Source: Parabacteroides hominis (GTDB lineage Bacteria > Bacteroidota > Bacteroidia > Bacteroidales > Tannerellaceae). From it: a stretch of 64,000 nucleotides of DNA. The notes beneath the pieces were generated by a model. That model ran no database searches and was not told where the DNA came from. It was given only the letters and a program-made list of their open reading frames with translations. Position numbers and translations under genes: made by a program. This document shows, one piece after another, positions 1 through 8,776 of the stretch. How positions within the stretch are numbered: the first letter of the stretch is position 1; each line of letters starts with the position of its first letter. The stretch is taken from the NCBI RefSeq assembly GCF_014287585.1, contig NZ_JACOOJ010000019.1, forward strand, positions 31,434-95,433, in the 5' to 3' direction.

Positions 1-2
1 AA

Positions 3-1001
3 ACACTCAGCAAACGATATAGGCAAAGTCAGATAAAAGCTGCTGTTAAAGTGAACAATGAACTATTACAGTTCTATTGGTCACTCGGTCGTGACATTGT
101 AGAAATGCACGCTGAAAGTAAATGGGGTAACAAACTTCTACAAAATCTTAGTACAGATTTACAAAACGCATTACCGGGAATCAAAGGTTTGTCTCCAAGA
201 AATCTTCTATACATGAAGAATTTTTATCTCCTTTACAAACCTTTGACTGGAATTACGCCCCAAACTGAGGCGCAATTATCGTGTATATTTGAAATTCCTT
301 GGGGACATCAAAAACTATTGATTGATAAGTTTAGAGAAATCCCGCAAAAAGCTTTATTTTTCGTATATAAAACAATCGAACAGGGTTGGAGTAGATCTAT
401 GCTACTTAACTTCATTGATTCAGATTTATATGAAAGCCAAGGGAAAGCTGTAACAAATTTCAGTTGTACACTACCACAGCAAACAAGCGAATTAGCTAAA
501 GAATTGCTTAAAGATCCATATAATTTCGACTTTTTACAACTAACGACAAATTTCAAGGAAAAAGAATTGAAAGATGCCCTTATAAGTAATATTACAAAAT
601 TTTTGATCGAATTAGGTTCGGGATTTGCATATATGGGACGTGAATATCGTTTACAGGTTAGCACAAAAGAGCAATTTATGGATTTGCTTTTTTATAATAC
701 CCGTTTGCATTGTTACGTGGTAATAGAAGTAAAGATAACCGAATTTGAGCCATCCTATCTGGGACAGCTCAGTGCTTATGTCTCTTTTACCAACCACATT
801 CTCAAAAGTGACACCGATAATCCTACAATTGGTCTGTTAATATGTAAAAATAAGGATAATGTATTTGCTCAATATTCTCTTGAAGGATACAATCAACCTC
901 TTGGCATATCAGAATTTAAAGGTGTCAACCTTTTTCCAAAAGATTTTGAAAGTTCCTTACCTTCGATAGAAGAAATCGAAAACGAATTAAAAAAAATATA
1001 A
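3..1001 (+). CDS. DUF1016 / YhcG-type PD-(D/E)XK nuclease-like protein (5' truncated)
   Basis: The frame is open from base 3 to the stop at 999-1001, and the codons before the first GTG (base 51) already read like the family's N-terminal helix, so the gene starts left of the window. The N-terminal part (LLQFYWSLGRDIVE, then WGNKLLQNLS and GLSPRNLLYMKNFY) matches the DUF1016 N-terminal winged-helix-like domain. The C-terminal part has a PD-(D/E)XK core: D in FMDLLFY, then E and K in VVIEVK, then GQLSAYV. Such proteins are often linked to restriction-modification or other accessory loci; the substrate is unknown. Base composition is clearly AT-richer than the nan genes that begin 25 bp downstream, which fits acquisition by transfer. 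No promoter for the nan operon is evident in the 25-bp gap. Confidence 0.85.
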   Translation, partial: TLSKRYRQSQIKAAVKVNNELLQFYWSLGRDIVEMHAESKWGNKLLQNLSTDLQNALPGIKGLSPRNLLYMKNFYLLYKPLTGITPQTEAQLSCIFEIPWGHQKLLIDKFREIPQKALFFVYKTIEQGWSRSMLLNFIDSDLYESQGKAVTNFSCTLPQQTSELAKELLKDPYNFDFLQLTTNFKEKELKDALISNITKFLIELGSGFAYMGREYRLQVSTKEQFMDLLFYNTRLHCYVVIEVKITEFEPSYLGQLSAYVSFTNHILKSDTDNPTIGLLICKNKDNVFAQYSLEGYNQPLGISEFKGVNLFPKDFESSLPSIEEIENELKKI

Positions 1002-1026
1002 TAAGATTAAACTAATAAGAAACACA

Positions 1027-1944
1027 ATGGAAAAGATTAAAGGCTTAATTGATGCACCTTTCACACCGTTCTACGAAAACGGGGAAGTAAATTACGAACC
1101 GATAGAAGCATATGCCAAGCTTCTGGTTAAAAACGGTTTAAAGGGAGTGTTTATCAACGGATCTTCGGGAGAAGGCTATATGCTGACCGACGAAGAGCGC
1201 ATGAAACTGGCCGAAAGATGGGTGGAAGCGGCGCCTGCCGGATTCAAGGTCATCGTACACGTAGGCAGCACTTGCGTAAAATCGAGCCACAAACTGGCTG
1301 CGCATGCCCAAAAGATCGGAGCTTGGGGAATCGGAGCCATGGCCTCTCCTTTTCCGAAAGTGAACCGGATAGAAGAATTGGTGAAATACTGCGAAGAAAT
1401 TGCTTCCGGCGCACCTGAACTTCCTTTCTATTACTATCATATCCCGGCTTTCAACGGCGCTTTCCTGCCGATGGTCGAACTGCTGAAAGCGGTGGACGGG
1501 CGCATCCCGAACTTCGCCGGCATCAAATATACTTACGAAAGCCTTTACGAATACAACCAGTGCCGTTTGTATAAAGACGGCAAATTCGATATGCTTCACG
1601 GACAGGACGAAACGATCCTTCCATGCCTGGCAATGGGCGGCGCACAAGGCGGCATCGGCGGGACAACCAACTACAACGGCAAAGAACTGACCGGAATACT
1701 CGAAGCCTGGGCCGCCGGAGACCTCGAAACGGCACGCGAACGCCAGAACTTCTCACAGGAAGTAATCAACGTGATCTGCCATTATCGCGGCAATATCGTG
1801 GGCGGCAAGCGGATCATGAAGCTGATCGGGCTCGACCTGGGCAAGAACCGGACGCCGTTCCAGAATATGACGGATGCGGAAGAGGCCGCCATGAAAGCGG
1901 AGCTTGAAGCAATTCATTTTTTCGACAGGTGCAATAAATTCTAA
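1027..1944 (+). CDS. nanA: N-acetylneuraminate lyase
   Basis: A 305-residue class I aldolase of the DapA/NanA family, which cleaves N-acetylneuraminate to N-acetylmannosamine and pyruvate in the cytoplasm. Visible family features are the carboxylate-binding loop GSSGEG (45-50), the catalytic tyrosine in FYYYHIP (Y137) and the Schiff-base lysine in AGIKYT (K167); the spacing matches that known for NanA (Y137/K165 in E. coli). Length is normal. It is the first gene of a same-strand series nanA-nanE-nanT-nanH-nanS/M, and that context separates it from dihydrodipicolinate synthase, which shares the fold. The ATG at 1027 follows an A-rich stretch without a clear Shine-Dalgarno site, as is usual in Bacteroidetes. 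Confidence 0.95.
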   Translation: MEKIKGLIDAPFTPFYENGEVNYEPIEAYAKLLVKNGLKGVFINGSSGEGYMLTDEERMKLAERWVEAAPAGFKVIVHVGSTCVKSSHKLAAHAQKIGAWGIGAMASPFPKVNRIEELVKYCEEIASGAPELPFYYYHIPAFNGAFLPMVELLKAVDGRIPNFAGIKYTYESLYEYNQCRLYKDGKFDMLHGQDETILPCLAMGGAQGGIGGTTNYNGKELTGILEAWAAGDLETARERQNFSQEVINVICHYRGNIVGGKRIMKLIGLDLGKNRTPFQNMTDAEEAAMKAELEAIHFFDRCNKF

Positions 1945-1957
1945 ATCCATAAACGCC

Positions 1958-3154
1958 ATGAACGACATTACAAAACCATCCGAATACCTCGGATATTGGG
2001 GCGAAAAATACAAAAACGATTTACTGACCGACATTCTGCCTTTCTGGCTGGAATACGGCATCGACAAAGAAAATGGAGGCTATTTCACCTGCCTGGACCG
2101 GGACGGTTCGCTGCTGGACACGAACAAATCGGTCTGGTTCCAGGGACGGTTCGCCTTTATACTCGCTTATGCTTATAACAACCTTGAAAAACGGGCCGAA
2201 TGGCTGGAAGCCTGCAAAAACGGGATCGACTTTATCGAGAAATATTGTTTCGATACCGATGGCCGCATGTTTTACGAGGTGACGAAAACAGGAACTCCCG
2301 TACGAAAACGCCGATATGTATTTTCCGAAACGTTTGCCGCAATTGCCATGGCTCAATATTCGATCGCTTCGGGCGACAAGAGCTACGCAGAAAAGGCGGT
2401 CAAGCTGTTCAACCAAATTCTCTATTACAAAAACACGCCGGGCGCATTAGAGCCCAAATTCAGAGAAGGATTCGTAGCAAAAGGGCATTCCTTTTGCATG
2501 ATCCTGATCGACACCGCCGCCCGCATCCGGGAGGCAATAAACGATCCTGTACTGACACGCCAGATCGACGAGTCGATAGCCGAACTGCGCCGTGATTTCA
2601 TGAAGCCGGAGTTTAAAGCCATTCTGGAAACGGTCGGGCCGGACGGCGAATTCATCGATTCGATTCCGGGCCGGACCATCAATCCGGGCCATTCCATCGA
2701 GACTGCCTGGTTCATCCTCGAAGAGGCCAAACACCGGAACTGGGACCCGCAGCTGAAGCAGATGGGGCTCACGATCCTGGACTGGTCCTGGGAATGGGGC
2801 TGGGACAAAACACACGGTGGAATCACCTATTTCAGGGATTGCAAGAACCGTCCGCAGCAGGAATACTGGCACGACATGAAGTTCTGGTGGCCGCAGTGCG
2901 AGGCCATCATCGCCACACTGTATGCCTATGAAGCGACAGGCGATCCCAAATACCTGGAAATGCACAAACAGATCAACGAATATACCTACGCCCGCTTCCC
3001 GGATAAGGAATATGGCGAATGGTACGGTTACTTCCATTACGACGGAACACTCTCGCAACCGGCAAAAGGGAATATGTATAAAGGCCCGTTCCACATTCCC
3101 CGGATGCTTCTGAAATGTAATCTTTTATGTAAGGAAATACTATCCGGGTTATGA
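1958..3154 (+). CDS. nanE: N-acylglucosamine 2-epimerase (AGE/renin-binding-protein type NanE)
   Basis: A 398-residue (alpha/alpha)6-barrel epimerase of the AGE family, interconverting N-acetylmannosamine and N-acetylglucosamine. Family landmarks are KGHSF (H177), GHSIETAWF (H245) and EYWHDMKFWWPQCE with a further histidine near residue 316; these histidines belong to the AGE catalytic set. In Bacteroides fragilis this AGE-type enzyme, not the NanE-type ManNAc-6-P epimerase, serves sialic acid use, and NanK is not needed at this step. I chose the ATG at 1958, 13 bp after the nanA stop; an upstream TTG at 1904 would lie inside nanA. The end overlaps the nanT start by 4 bp (ATGA), implying translational coupling. 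Confidence 0.93.
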   Translation: MNDITKPSEYLGYWGEKYKNDLLTDILPFWLEYGIDKENGGYFTCLDRDGSLLDTNKSVWFQGRFAFILAYAYNNLEKRAEWLEACKNGIDFIEKYCFDTDGRMFYEVTKTGTPVRKRRYVFSETFAAIAMAQYSIASGDKSYAEKAVKLFNQILYYKNTPGALEPKFREGFVAKGHSFCMILIDTAARIREAINDPVLTRQIDESIAELRRDFMKPEFKAILETVGPDGEFIDSIPGRTINPGHSIETAWFILEEAKHRNWDPQLKQMGLTILDWSWEWGWDKTHGGITYFRDCKNRPQQEYWHDMKFWWPQCEAIIATLYAYEATGDPKYLEMHKQINEYTYARFPDKEYGEWYGYFHYDGTLSQPAKGNMYKGPFHIPRMLLKCNLLCKEILSGL

Positions 3155-4401
3155 TAAACAATAAGAAATACTATCCCTGGATCGTTGTCGCCCTGCTTTG
3201 GGGTGTGGCTTTGTTAAACTACATGGACAGACAGATGCTCTCGACCATGAAGTCTGCCATGATGATCGATATTACCGAACTGGAATCTGCCACGAACTTC
3301 GGGCGCCTGATGGCGGTATTCTTGTGGATATACGGCCTGATGAGCCCGGTCGCCGGCATGATAGCCGACCGGATCAACCGGAAATGGCTGATTGTGGGCA
3401 GTCTCTTCGTCTGGTCGTTCGTTACGCTGATGATGGGATATTCGACCGATTTCAACCAGATTTATATTCTCCGCGCCATTATGGGAGTCAGCGAAGCCTT
3501 ATATATTCCTGCCGGACTTTCGCTGATCACGGATTACCACCAGGAAAAAACGCGGTCATTAGCCGTCGGAATCCATATGACCGGGCTTTACACCGGTCAG
3601 GCATTGGGTGGTTTCGGAGCCACCATTGCGGGGGCATACAGCTGGGAAACGACGTTCCACTGGTTCGGAATCATCGGGATCGCGTACAGTCTCGTCCTGA
3701 TTCTTTTTCTGAAAGAGAAAAAAGACCATACGGTCGCCAGACTGGATTCGGAACCCGGACCGAAAGAAAGTCCGGTGAAAGCGGCGATAAAGGGAATGGG
3801 AATGTTGTTCGTCAACATTTCATTCTGGATCATCCTGCTCTACTTCGCCACTTCGAGCTTGCCGGGTTGGGCGACTAAAAACTGGCTGCCGACTTTGTTC
3901 TCGGAGAATTTGTCCATCGATATGTCGGAGGCCGGGCCGTTGTCCACCTTCACGATCGCGATCTCTTCCTTCATCGGGGTGATTGCGGGCGGTATCTTAT
4001 CCGACAAATGGATTCAGCGGAATGTACGGGGACGCATTTATACCGGTTCCATCGGGCTTGCCCTGACTATTCCGGCACTCCTGCTGTTGGGGTTCGGCGA
4101 CAGTTTCGCCATGATTGTCGGCGGCGGACTCTGTTTCGGTATCGGCTTCGGTATTTTCGATGCCAACAACATGCCGATCCTCTGCCAATTCGTATCGCCG
4201 CGCTACCGGGCGACCGCCTACGGCATCATGAACATGACCGGGGTCTTTGCCGGGGCGATCATCACAAAACTGTTGGGCGAATCGACGGATGCCGGTAACT
4301 TAGGACATGATTTCGCAATGATGGCCGGCTTGGTATTCGTCGCCTTAGTGGTGGAAGTCATTTTCTTACGCCCGAAAACGGTCAACATGACCGACAAGTA
4401 A
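3151..4401 (+). CDS. nanT: Sialic acid permease, MFS family
   Basis: A 416-residue inner-membrane major facilitator with about 12 hydrophobic segments. The segment LLNYMDRQMLSTM at residues 17-29 is the D-R signature found after TM1 in the anion:cation symporter/OPA-like branch, and GMIADRINRKW near residue 65 is the loop 2-3 MFS motif. Its place between the epimerase and the secreted sialidase supports uptake of free N-acetylneuraminate, as shown for NanT of B. fragilis and Tannerella forsythia. The start ATG overlaps the nanE stop. Substrate is inferred from context; hexuronate or other organic-anion transporters share the fold. Confidence 0.85.
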   Translation: MINNKKYYPWIVVALLWGVALLNYMDRQMLSTMKSAMMIDITELESATNFGRLMAVFLWIYGLMSPVAGMIADRINRKWLIVGSLFVWSFVTLMMGYSTDFNQIYILRAIMGVSEALYIPAGLSLITDYHQEKTRSLAVGIHMTGLYTGQALGGFGATIAGAYSWETTFHWFGIIGIAYSLVLILFLKEKKDHTVARLDSEPGPKESPVKAAIKGMGMLFVNISFWIILLYFATSSLPGWATKNWLPTLFSENLSIDMSEAGPLSTFTIAISSFIGVIAGGILSDKWIQRNVRGRIYTGSIGLALTIPALLLLGFGDSFAMIVGGGLCFGIGFGIFDANNMPILCQFVSPRYRATAYGIMNMTGVFAGAIITKLLGESTDAGNLGHDFAMMAGLVFVALVVEVIFLRPKTVNMTDK

Positions 4402-4437
4402 AACTTATTATAAATAACCTAATCAACAAAAAACATC

Positions 4438-6057
4438 ATGAGAAAAATCTTTCTTTACTTCAGCCTCCTTCTCTTCATGCAAACTGTCTTTGCCGCCGAC
4501 AGCTTGTTCGTCAGAAAGCCGCAGATCCCGATACTGATCGACCGGACAGACAATATCTTAGTGGAAATGCGTATACAGGCACACAAAGGAGATGTACTCA
4601 ACAAGCTTTCCCTGCAATTCAAAGAGGGGATCGACTTAAACGGCATAAAGGCTTTACGCTTTTTCTATAGCGGAACGGAAGCGACTTCCCGGCAGGGAAA
4701 GCATTACCGCCCGGTTTCCTATATATCCAGCCATGCGGAAGGCAAGACTAAGGCTGCCAATCCCTCCTACTCCGTTAAACAGAGCGAGGTGACGGATATC
4801 ACCAATGTCGTGATCTTCACCAGCAGCCAGCCGATGGTGGAAGGAGTCAACTATTACTGGATCAGCATCGAGATGAAACCGGAGGCTTCCCTGTTGACCA
4901 CCTTTACCGTTCAGATGCCGATGGCGGAGGTAAACAACATGCCGGCAACAATCGTGTGGGACGGCAAATCGGATGTCCGCCGCATGGGAATCGGTGTCCG
5001 CCATGCCGGTGACGACGGGGCTTCGGCTTTCCGTATTCCGGGGCTGGTGACGACCAATAACGGGACACTCTTGGGCGTGTACGATATCCGCTACAACAGC
5101 AGCGTGGACCTACAGGAAATGGTCGATATAGGAGTAAGCCGCAGCACCGACAAGGGACAGACCTGGGAGCCGATGCGCGTAGCGATGACGTTCGGCGAAA
5201 CGGGTGGCCTGCCTCACGCACAGAATGGCGTGGGCGACCCGTCTATCCTGGTGGATGAAAAGACAAATACGATCTGGATCGTGGCCGCCTGGACGCACGG
5301 GATGGGGAACGGACGTGCCTGGTGGAATTCCATGCCGGGCATGTCGGCCGACAGCACCGCCCAGCTGATGCTTGTCAAAAGCGAAGACGACGGCAAGACC
5401 TGGAGCCGGCCGATCAATATCACTCCGCAGGTGAAAGATCCTTCCTGGTACTTCCTGTTGCAGGGACCGGGCCGGGGTATCACGATGAAAGACGGGACAC
5501 TGGTTTTCCCGATCCAGTTCATCGATTCCACCCGCATACCGAATGCCGGCATCATGTACAGCAAAGACCGGGGAACCACCTGGCATCTGCATAACCTGGC
5601 ACGTACGAACACGACCGAGGCGCAGGTAGCCGAAGTCGAACCGGGTGTCCTGATGCTGAACATGCGTGACAACCGGGGAGGCAGCCGTGCCGTGGCCACC
5701 ACCCGCGACTTAGGCAAGACCTGGTACGAACATCCGTCCAGCCGCAGCGCCCTGCAGGAACCGGTTTGTATGGCAAGCCTCATCCACGTGGATGCCAAAG
5801 ACAACATCACGGGAAAAGACCTGCTGATCTTCTCCAATCCGAACACGACGAAAGGACGCAACCATATCACCATAAAGGTAAGTACGGACGGAGGCATGAC
5901 CTGGCCGCTCTCCAACCAGGTGACACTGGACGAAGACGAAGGTTGGGGCTATTCCTGCCTGTCCATGATCGACAAGGAGACGGTCGGCATCTTCTATGAA
6001 TCGAGCGTCGCTCATATGACTTTCCAGGCTGTCAAATTAACAGATCTGGTCAAATAG
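4438..6057 (+). CDS. nanH: Exo-alpha-sialidase (GH33), secreted
   Basis: A 539-residue sialidase that removes terminal sialic acids from host glycans. A signal peptide (about residues 1-19, ending VFA-A) is followed by an N-terminal BNR-repeat-like sandwich of ~160 residues, then the six-bladed catalytic propeller. The FRIP motif lies at 198-201 (R199 of the arginine triad). At least five Asp-boxes are visible: STDKGQTW (236-243), SEDDGKTW, SKDRGTTW, TRDLGKTW and STDGGMTW. The conserved Y of GYSCLS near the C-terminus is the likely nucleophile region. Length is close to Bacteroides and Tannerella NanH enzymes. It lies 36 bp downstream of nanT in the same operon. Confidence 0.95.
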   Translation: MRKIFLYFSLLLFMQTVFAADSLFVRKPQIPILIDRTDNILVEMRIQAHKGDVLNKLSLQFKEGIDLNGIKALRFFYSGTEATSRQGKHYRPVSYISSHAEGKTKAANPSYSVKQSEVTDITNVVIFTSSQPMVEGVNYYWISIEMKPEASLLTTFTVQMPMAEVNNMPATIVWDGKSDVRRMGIGVRHAGDDGASAFRIPGLVTTNNGTLLGVYDIRYNSSVDLQEMVDIGVSRSTDKGQTWEPMRVAMTFGETGGLPHAQNGVGDPSILVDEKTNTIWIVAAWTHGMGNGRAWWNSMPGMSADSTAQLMLVKSEDDGKTWSRPINITPQVKDPSWYFLLQGPGRGITMKDGTLVFPIQFIDSTRIPNAGIMYSKDRGTTWHLHNLARTNTTEAQVAEVEPGVLMLNMRDNRGGSRAVATTRDLGKTWYEHPSSRSALQEPVCMASLIHVDAKDNITGKDLLIFSNPNTTKGRNHITIKVSTDGGMTWPLSNQVTLDEDEGWGYSCLSMIDKETVGIFYESSVAHMTFQAVKLTDLVK

Positions 6058-6104
6058 CCGGATGTTCATATTTGTCACATATTCCGATAAGAAACGATAA
6101 GCAA

Positions 6105-8696
6105 ATGAAAAAGTTCCTGTTCTGTTTATTCATCGTATTGAGTGCCGCGGTTCATGCACAAAAGATCAAGGTTACCTGCGTAGACAACGGGAACTTGCAA
6201 ATGCCTGTCACCTATTCGGACAATATGGTACTCCAACGGGAGAAACCGCTCAGGATAGCCGGGACAGCCAATGCCGGGGAAAAAGTGACGGTCGGCATTG
6301 CCGGACAGAAGGGCGAAGCGGTAACGGCTCCGGACGGGAAATGGTCGGTCACCCTGCCGCCGATGAAGGCAGGAGGACCGTACACGTTGAGCATCTCAGC
6401 CGCATCCGGAAGACTGGATTATACTAATGTCCTGATCGGCGAAGTATGGCTTTGTTCCGGCCAGTCGAATATGGCGTTCCAGGTCAGCAGCGCCGTCGAC
6501 AGCCAGCGGAAGGCTTTTCTGGAATTTGCCGCCCGGAAACCGCAAATCCGCCTCTTCGACATGAAGCCTCGGTGGACGACAAATGCGGTGGAATGGGACA
6601 TTTCGACACTGGACTCCCTCAACAGGCTTCAATATTACCGGGATACCGAATGGAAGGAATGCGACGAAGAGACGGCGAATCGTTTCTCTGCCGTAGCCTT
6701 TGCGTTCGGGCAGATGTTGTCAGACAGCTTGCAGGTTCCGGTCGGACTTATCCTGAACGCCATAGGCGGTTCGCCGGCGGAGGCCTGGATAGACCGCAAA
6801 ACCCTGGAATTTGAGTTCCCGGACATCCTCTACGACTGGAAACAGAATGATCTCATTCAAGCCTGGGCACGGGAACGCGCCGCCCTCAACATCCGAAAAT
6901 CGGCGAACAAGCAGCAACGGCATCCTTACGAGCCTTGCTACTTATACGAGTCCGGCATTCAGCCGCTCGAAAAATTCCCGATACGGGGGATCATCTGGTA
7001 TCAGGGAGAATCGAACGCCCACAATGTGGAAGCGCATGAGAAATTGTTCCATCTTCTGACAAAAAACTGGCGGGAGAACTGGGCGGAAGAATTGCCTTTC
7101 TATTATGTGCAACTATCCAGCATCGACCGTCCCAGTTGGCCCTGGTTCCGGGACAGCCAGCGACGGATGCTTCAATCGATCCCCAACAGCGGCATGGCGG
7201 TCAGCAGCGATCACGGCGATTCCTTAGATGTCCACCCGCGCCACAAACGGGAGATAGGGGAACGCCTCGCTCACTGGGCGCTCAATAAGACGTACGGGCA
7301 CGATATCCTTCCTTCCGGCCCGCTCTACCGCTCGGCGACATTCAAGGACGGTGCTGCCTATGTCACATTCGATTACGGAAAAGGTATGCACAGTTCCGAC
7401 GGCGGCCGGCTGCGCACTTTCGAGATAGCCGGGCACGATGGTTTATTCGTCCCCGCAGAGGCACAAATCATCGATGGAAAGACCGTAAAAGTATGGAGCG
7501 GTCAAATCCGTAATCCGAAATTCGTCCGTTACGGCTGGCAACCTTTCACCCGTGCCAATTTAGTGAACGAAGCGGAGCTTCCGGCTTCGACATTCCGTTC
7601 GGAAGCTGCTCCGGTCAGTTGGTTCCGGTTGCCCGATCTGCCCGGCCCGGATGGCAAGCCGGCTCTCGGAATCTCCGCTCCGTTCACCGGTGTCAGCAAC
7701 GGGCAGTTGATCGTGGCCGGAGGGTGTAACTTTCCTGGCAAACCAGCGTCCGAAGGGGGTACAAAAGAATACTACAGCGATATATACGCATTAGATATGA
7801 CCGCCCGATCTCCCGCCGGATGGAGAAAGATCGGCAGATTGCCGTTGCCGCTTGCCTACGGGGCATCGGCCACAACACCCGAAGGGCTCGTATGGATCGG
7901 GGGAAATAACCGGGAAGGTGCTTCCGGGCAGGTCTTTTTCCTGAATTGGGACAGGAAAAAGCAGCGACTGCATATCTCTGAGCTGCCGTCACTCCCCATG
8001 CCGATGGATAATCTCTCGGCCACCTATGCCGACGGTTACCTGTATGTCGCCGGGGGAAATAAGCATCCGGACTGTTCAAACTCGCTCTTCTCATTACAGC
8101 TAACGCCATCGCCTCAAAAGGAATGGGTACGGCTTCCGGACTTTCCCGGACCTGCCCGCGTACAGCCCGTCCTGGCAGCCCAGCAATCCGGGGACGGCGT
8201 GCGACTTTATCTGGCAGGCGGTTTCCAGCCGGCATCCGCCCATCAGGAAGCCATTGTCTGCACTGACATACTTTCTTATCATCCGGAGACAAAACAGTGG
8301 AGAAACGAAGGACTCTTGCCTTCTTTAGCAGACGGTTCCTATCGTACCATTACGGGAGGCTGTGCCGTCGCGTCGGGCGACAGTTCCATCCTGCTGACAG
8401 GAGGCGTGAACTACGACCGTTTCCGTGACGCTCTTAACCACCCTCAACCAGATTATCTGCTACATCCTGCCGGCTGGTATAAGTTCAATACCTCCCTGCT
8501 ACAATACAATACTTTCACAAAACACTGGACCCACTTAGGCGACTACGAAGAACTGGCACGTGCCGGCGCCGGCATCGCAAACAATGCCAACACGGTAATC
8601 ATAATTGGCGGAGAGCTAAAGCCGGGTATCCGCACGCCGGAAGTCAATGCTTTTGAACTTATGCTTCCTCCGAAAATATCCGGCCACTCAAAATAA
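6105..8696 (+). CDS. Fused sialate O-acetylesterase and NanM-like kelch mutarotase
   Basis: Two enzymes in one chain of 863 residues. After a signal peptide (MKKFLFCLFIVLSAAVHA) comes an SGNH-type sialate O-acetylesterase: block I LCSGQSNMAF (about 117-126), the IIWYQGESNA block, and the Asp/His block DSLDVHPRHK. From about residue 505 a kelch propeller begins (RLPDLPGPDGKPALG, then VAGGCNFPGKP and repeated WI/VAGG blades), as in N-acetylneuraminate mutarotase NanM. The first half would remove O-acetyl groups that block lyase action; the second would speed anomer interconversion of released sialic acid. The ATG at 6105 was chosen because it opens the signal peptide; a TTG at 6072 is less likely. 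The gene closes the nan operon. Confidence 0.88.
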   Translation: MKKFLFCLFIVLSAAVHAQKIKVTCVDNGNLQMPVTYSDNMVLQREKPLRIAGTANAGEKVTVGIAGQKGEAVTAPDGKWSVTLPPMKAGGPYTLSISAASGRLDYTNVLIGEVWLCSGQSNMAFQVSSAVDSQRKAFLEFAARKPQIRLFDMKPRWTTNAVEWDISTLDSLNRLQYYRDTEWKECDEETANRFSAVAFAFGQMLSDSLQVPVGLILNAIGGSPAEAWIDRKTLEFEFPDILYDWKQNDLIQAWARERAALNIRKSANKQQRHPYEPCYLYESGIQPLEKFPIRGIIWYQGESNAHNVEAHEKLFHLLTKNWRENWAEELPFYYVQLSSIDRPSWPWFRDSQRRMLQSIPNSGMAVSSDHGDSLDVHPRHKREIGERLAHWALNKTYGHDILPSGPLYRSATFKDGAAYVTFDYGKGMHSSDGGRLRTFEIAGHDGLFVPAEAQIIDGKTVKVWSGQIRNPKFVRYGWQPFTRANLVNEAELPASTFRSEAAPVSWFRLPDLPGPDGKPALGISAPFTGVSNGQLIVAGGCNFPGKPASEGGTKEYYSDIYALDMTARSPAGWRKIGRLPLPLAYGASATTPEGLVWIGGNNREGASGQVFFLNWDRKKQRLHISELPSLPMPMDNLSATYADGYLYVAGGNKHPDCSNSLFSLQLTPSPQKEWVRLPDFPGPARVQPVLAAQQSGDGVRLYLAGGFQPASAHQEAIVCTDILSYHPETKQWRNEGLLPSLADGSYRTITGGCAVASGDSSILLTGGVNYDRFRDALNHPQPDYLLHPAGWYKFNTSLLQYNTFTKHWTHLGDYEELARAGAGIANNANTVIIIGGELKPGIRTPEVNAFELMLPPKISGHSK

Positions 8697-8730
8697 CAAT
8701 CAAGAATGATTTATTTGTCATATCTTTCTA

Positions 8731-8738
8731 TAACTTTG
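8731..8738 (+). promoter_or_regulatory. Putative -7 element for the hybrid regulator
   Basis: TAACTTTG exactly matches the Bacteroidetes sigma-ABfr -7 consensus TAnnTTTG, 38 bp before the ATG at 8777. No good TTTG -33 box sits at the usual 19-21 bp spacing; a TTTG at 8714 is too close. Confidence 0.5.
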
Positions 8739-8776
8739 TGTCACTATCGGTTGAATCAAAGTAATACTATTTTGCT

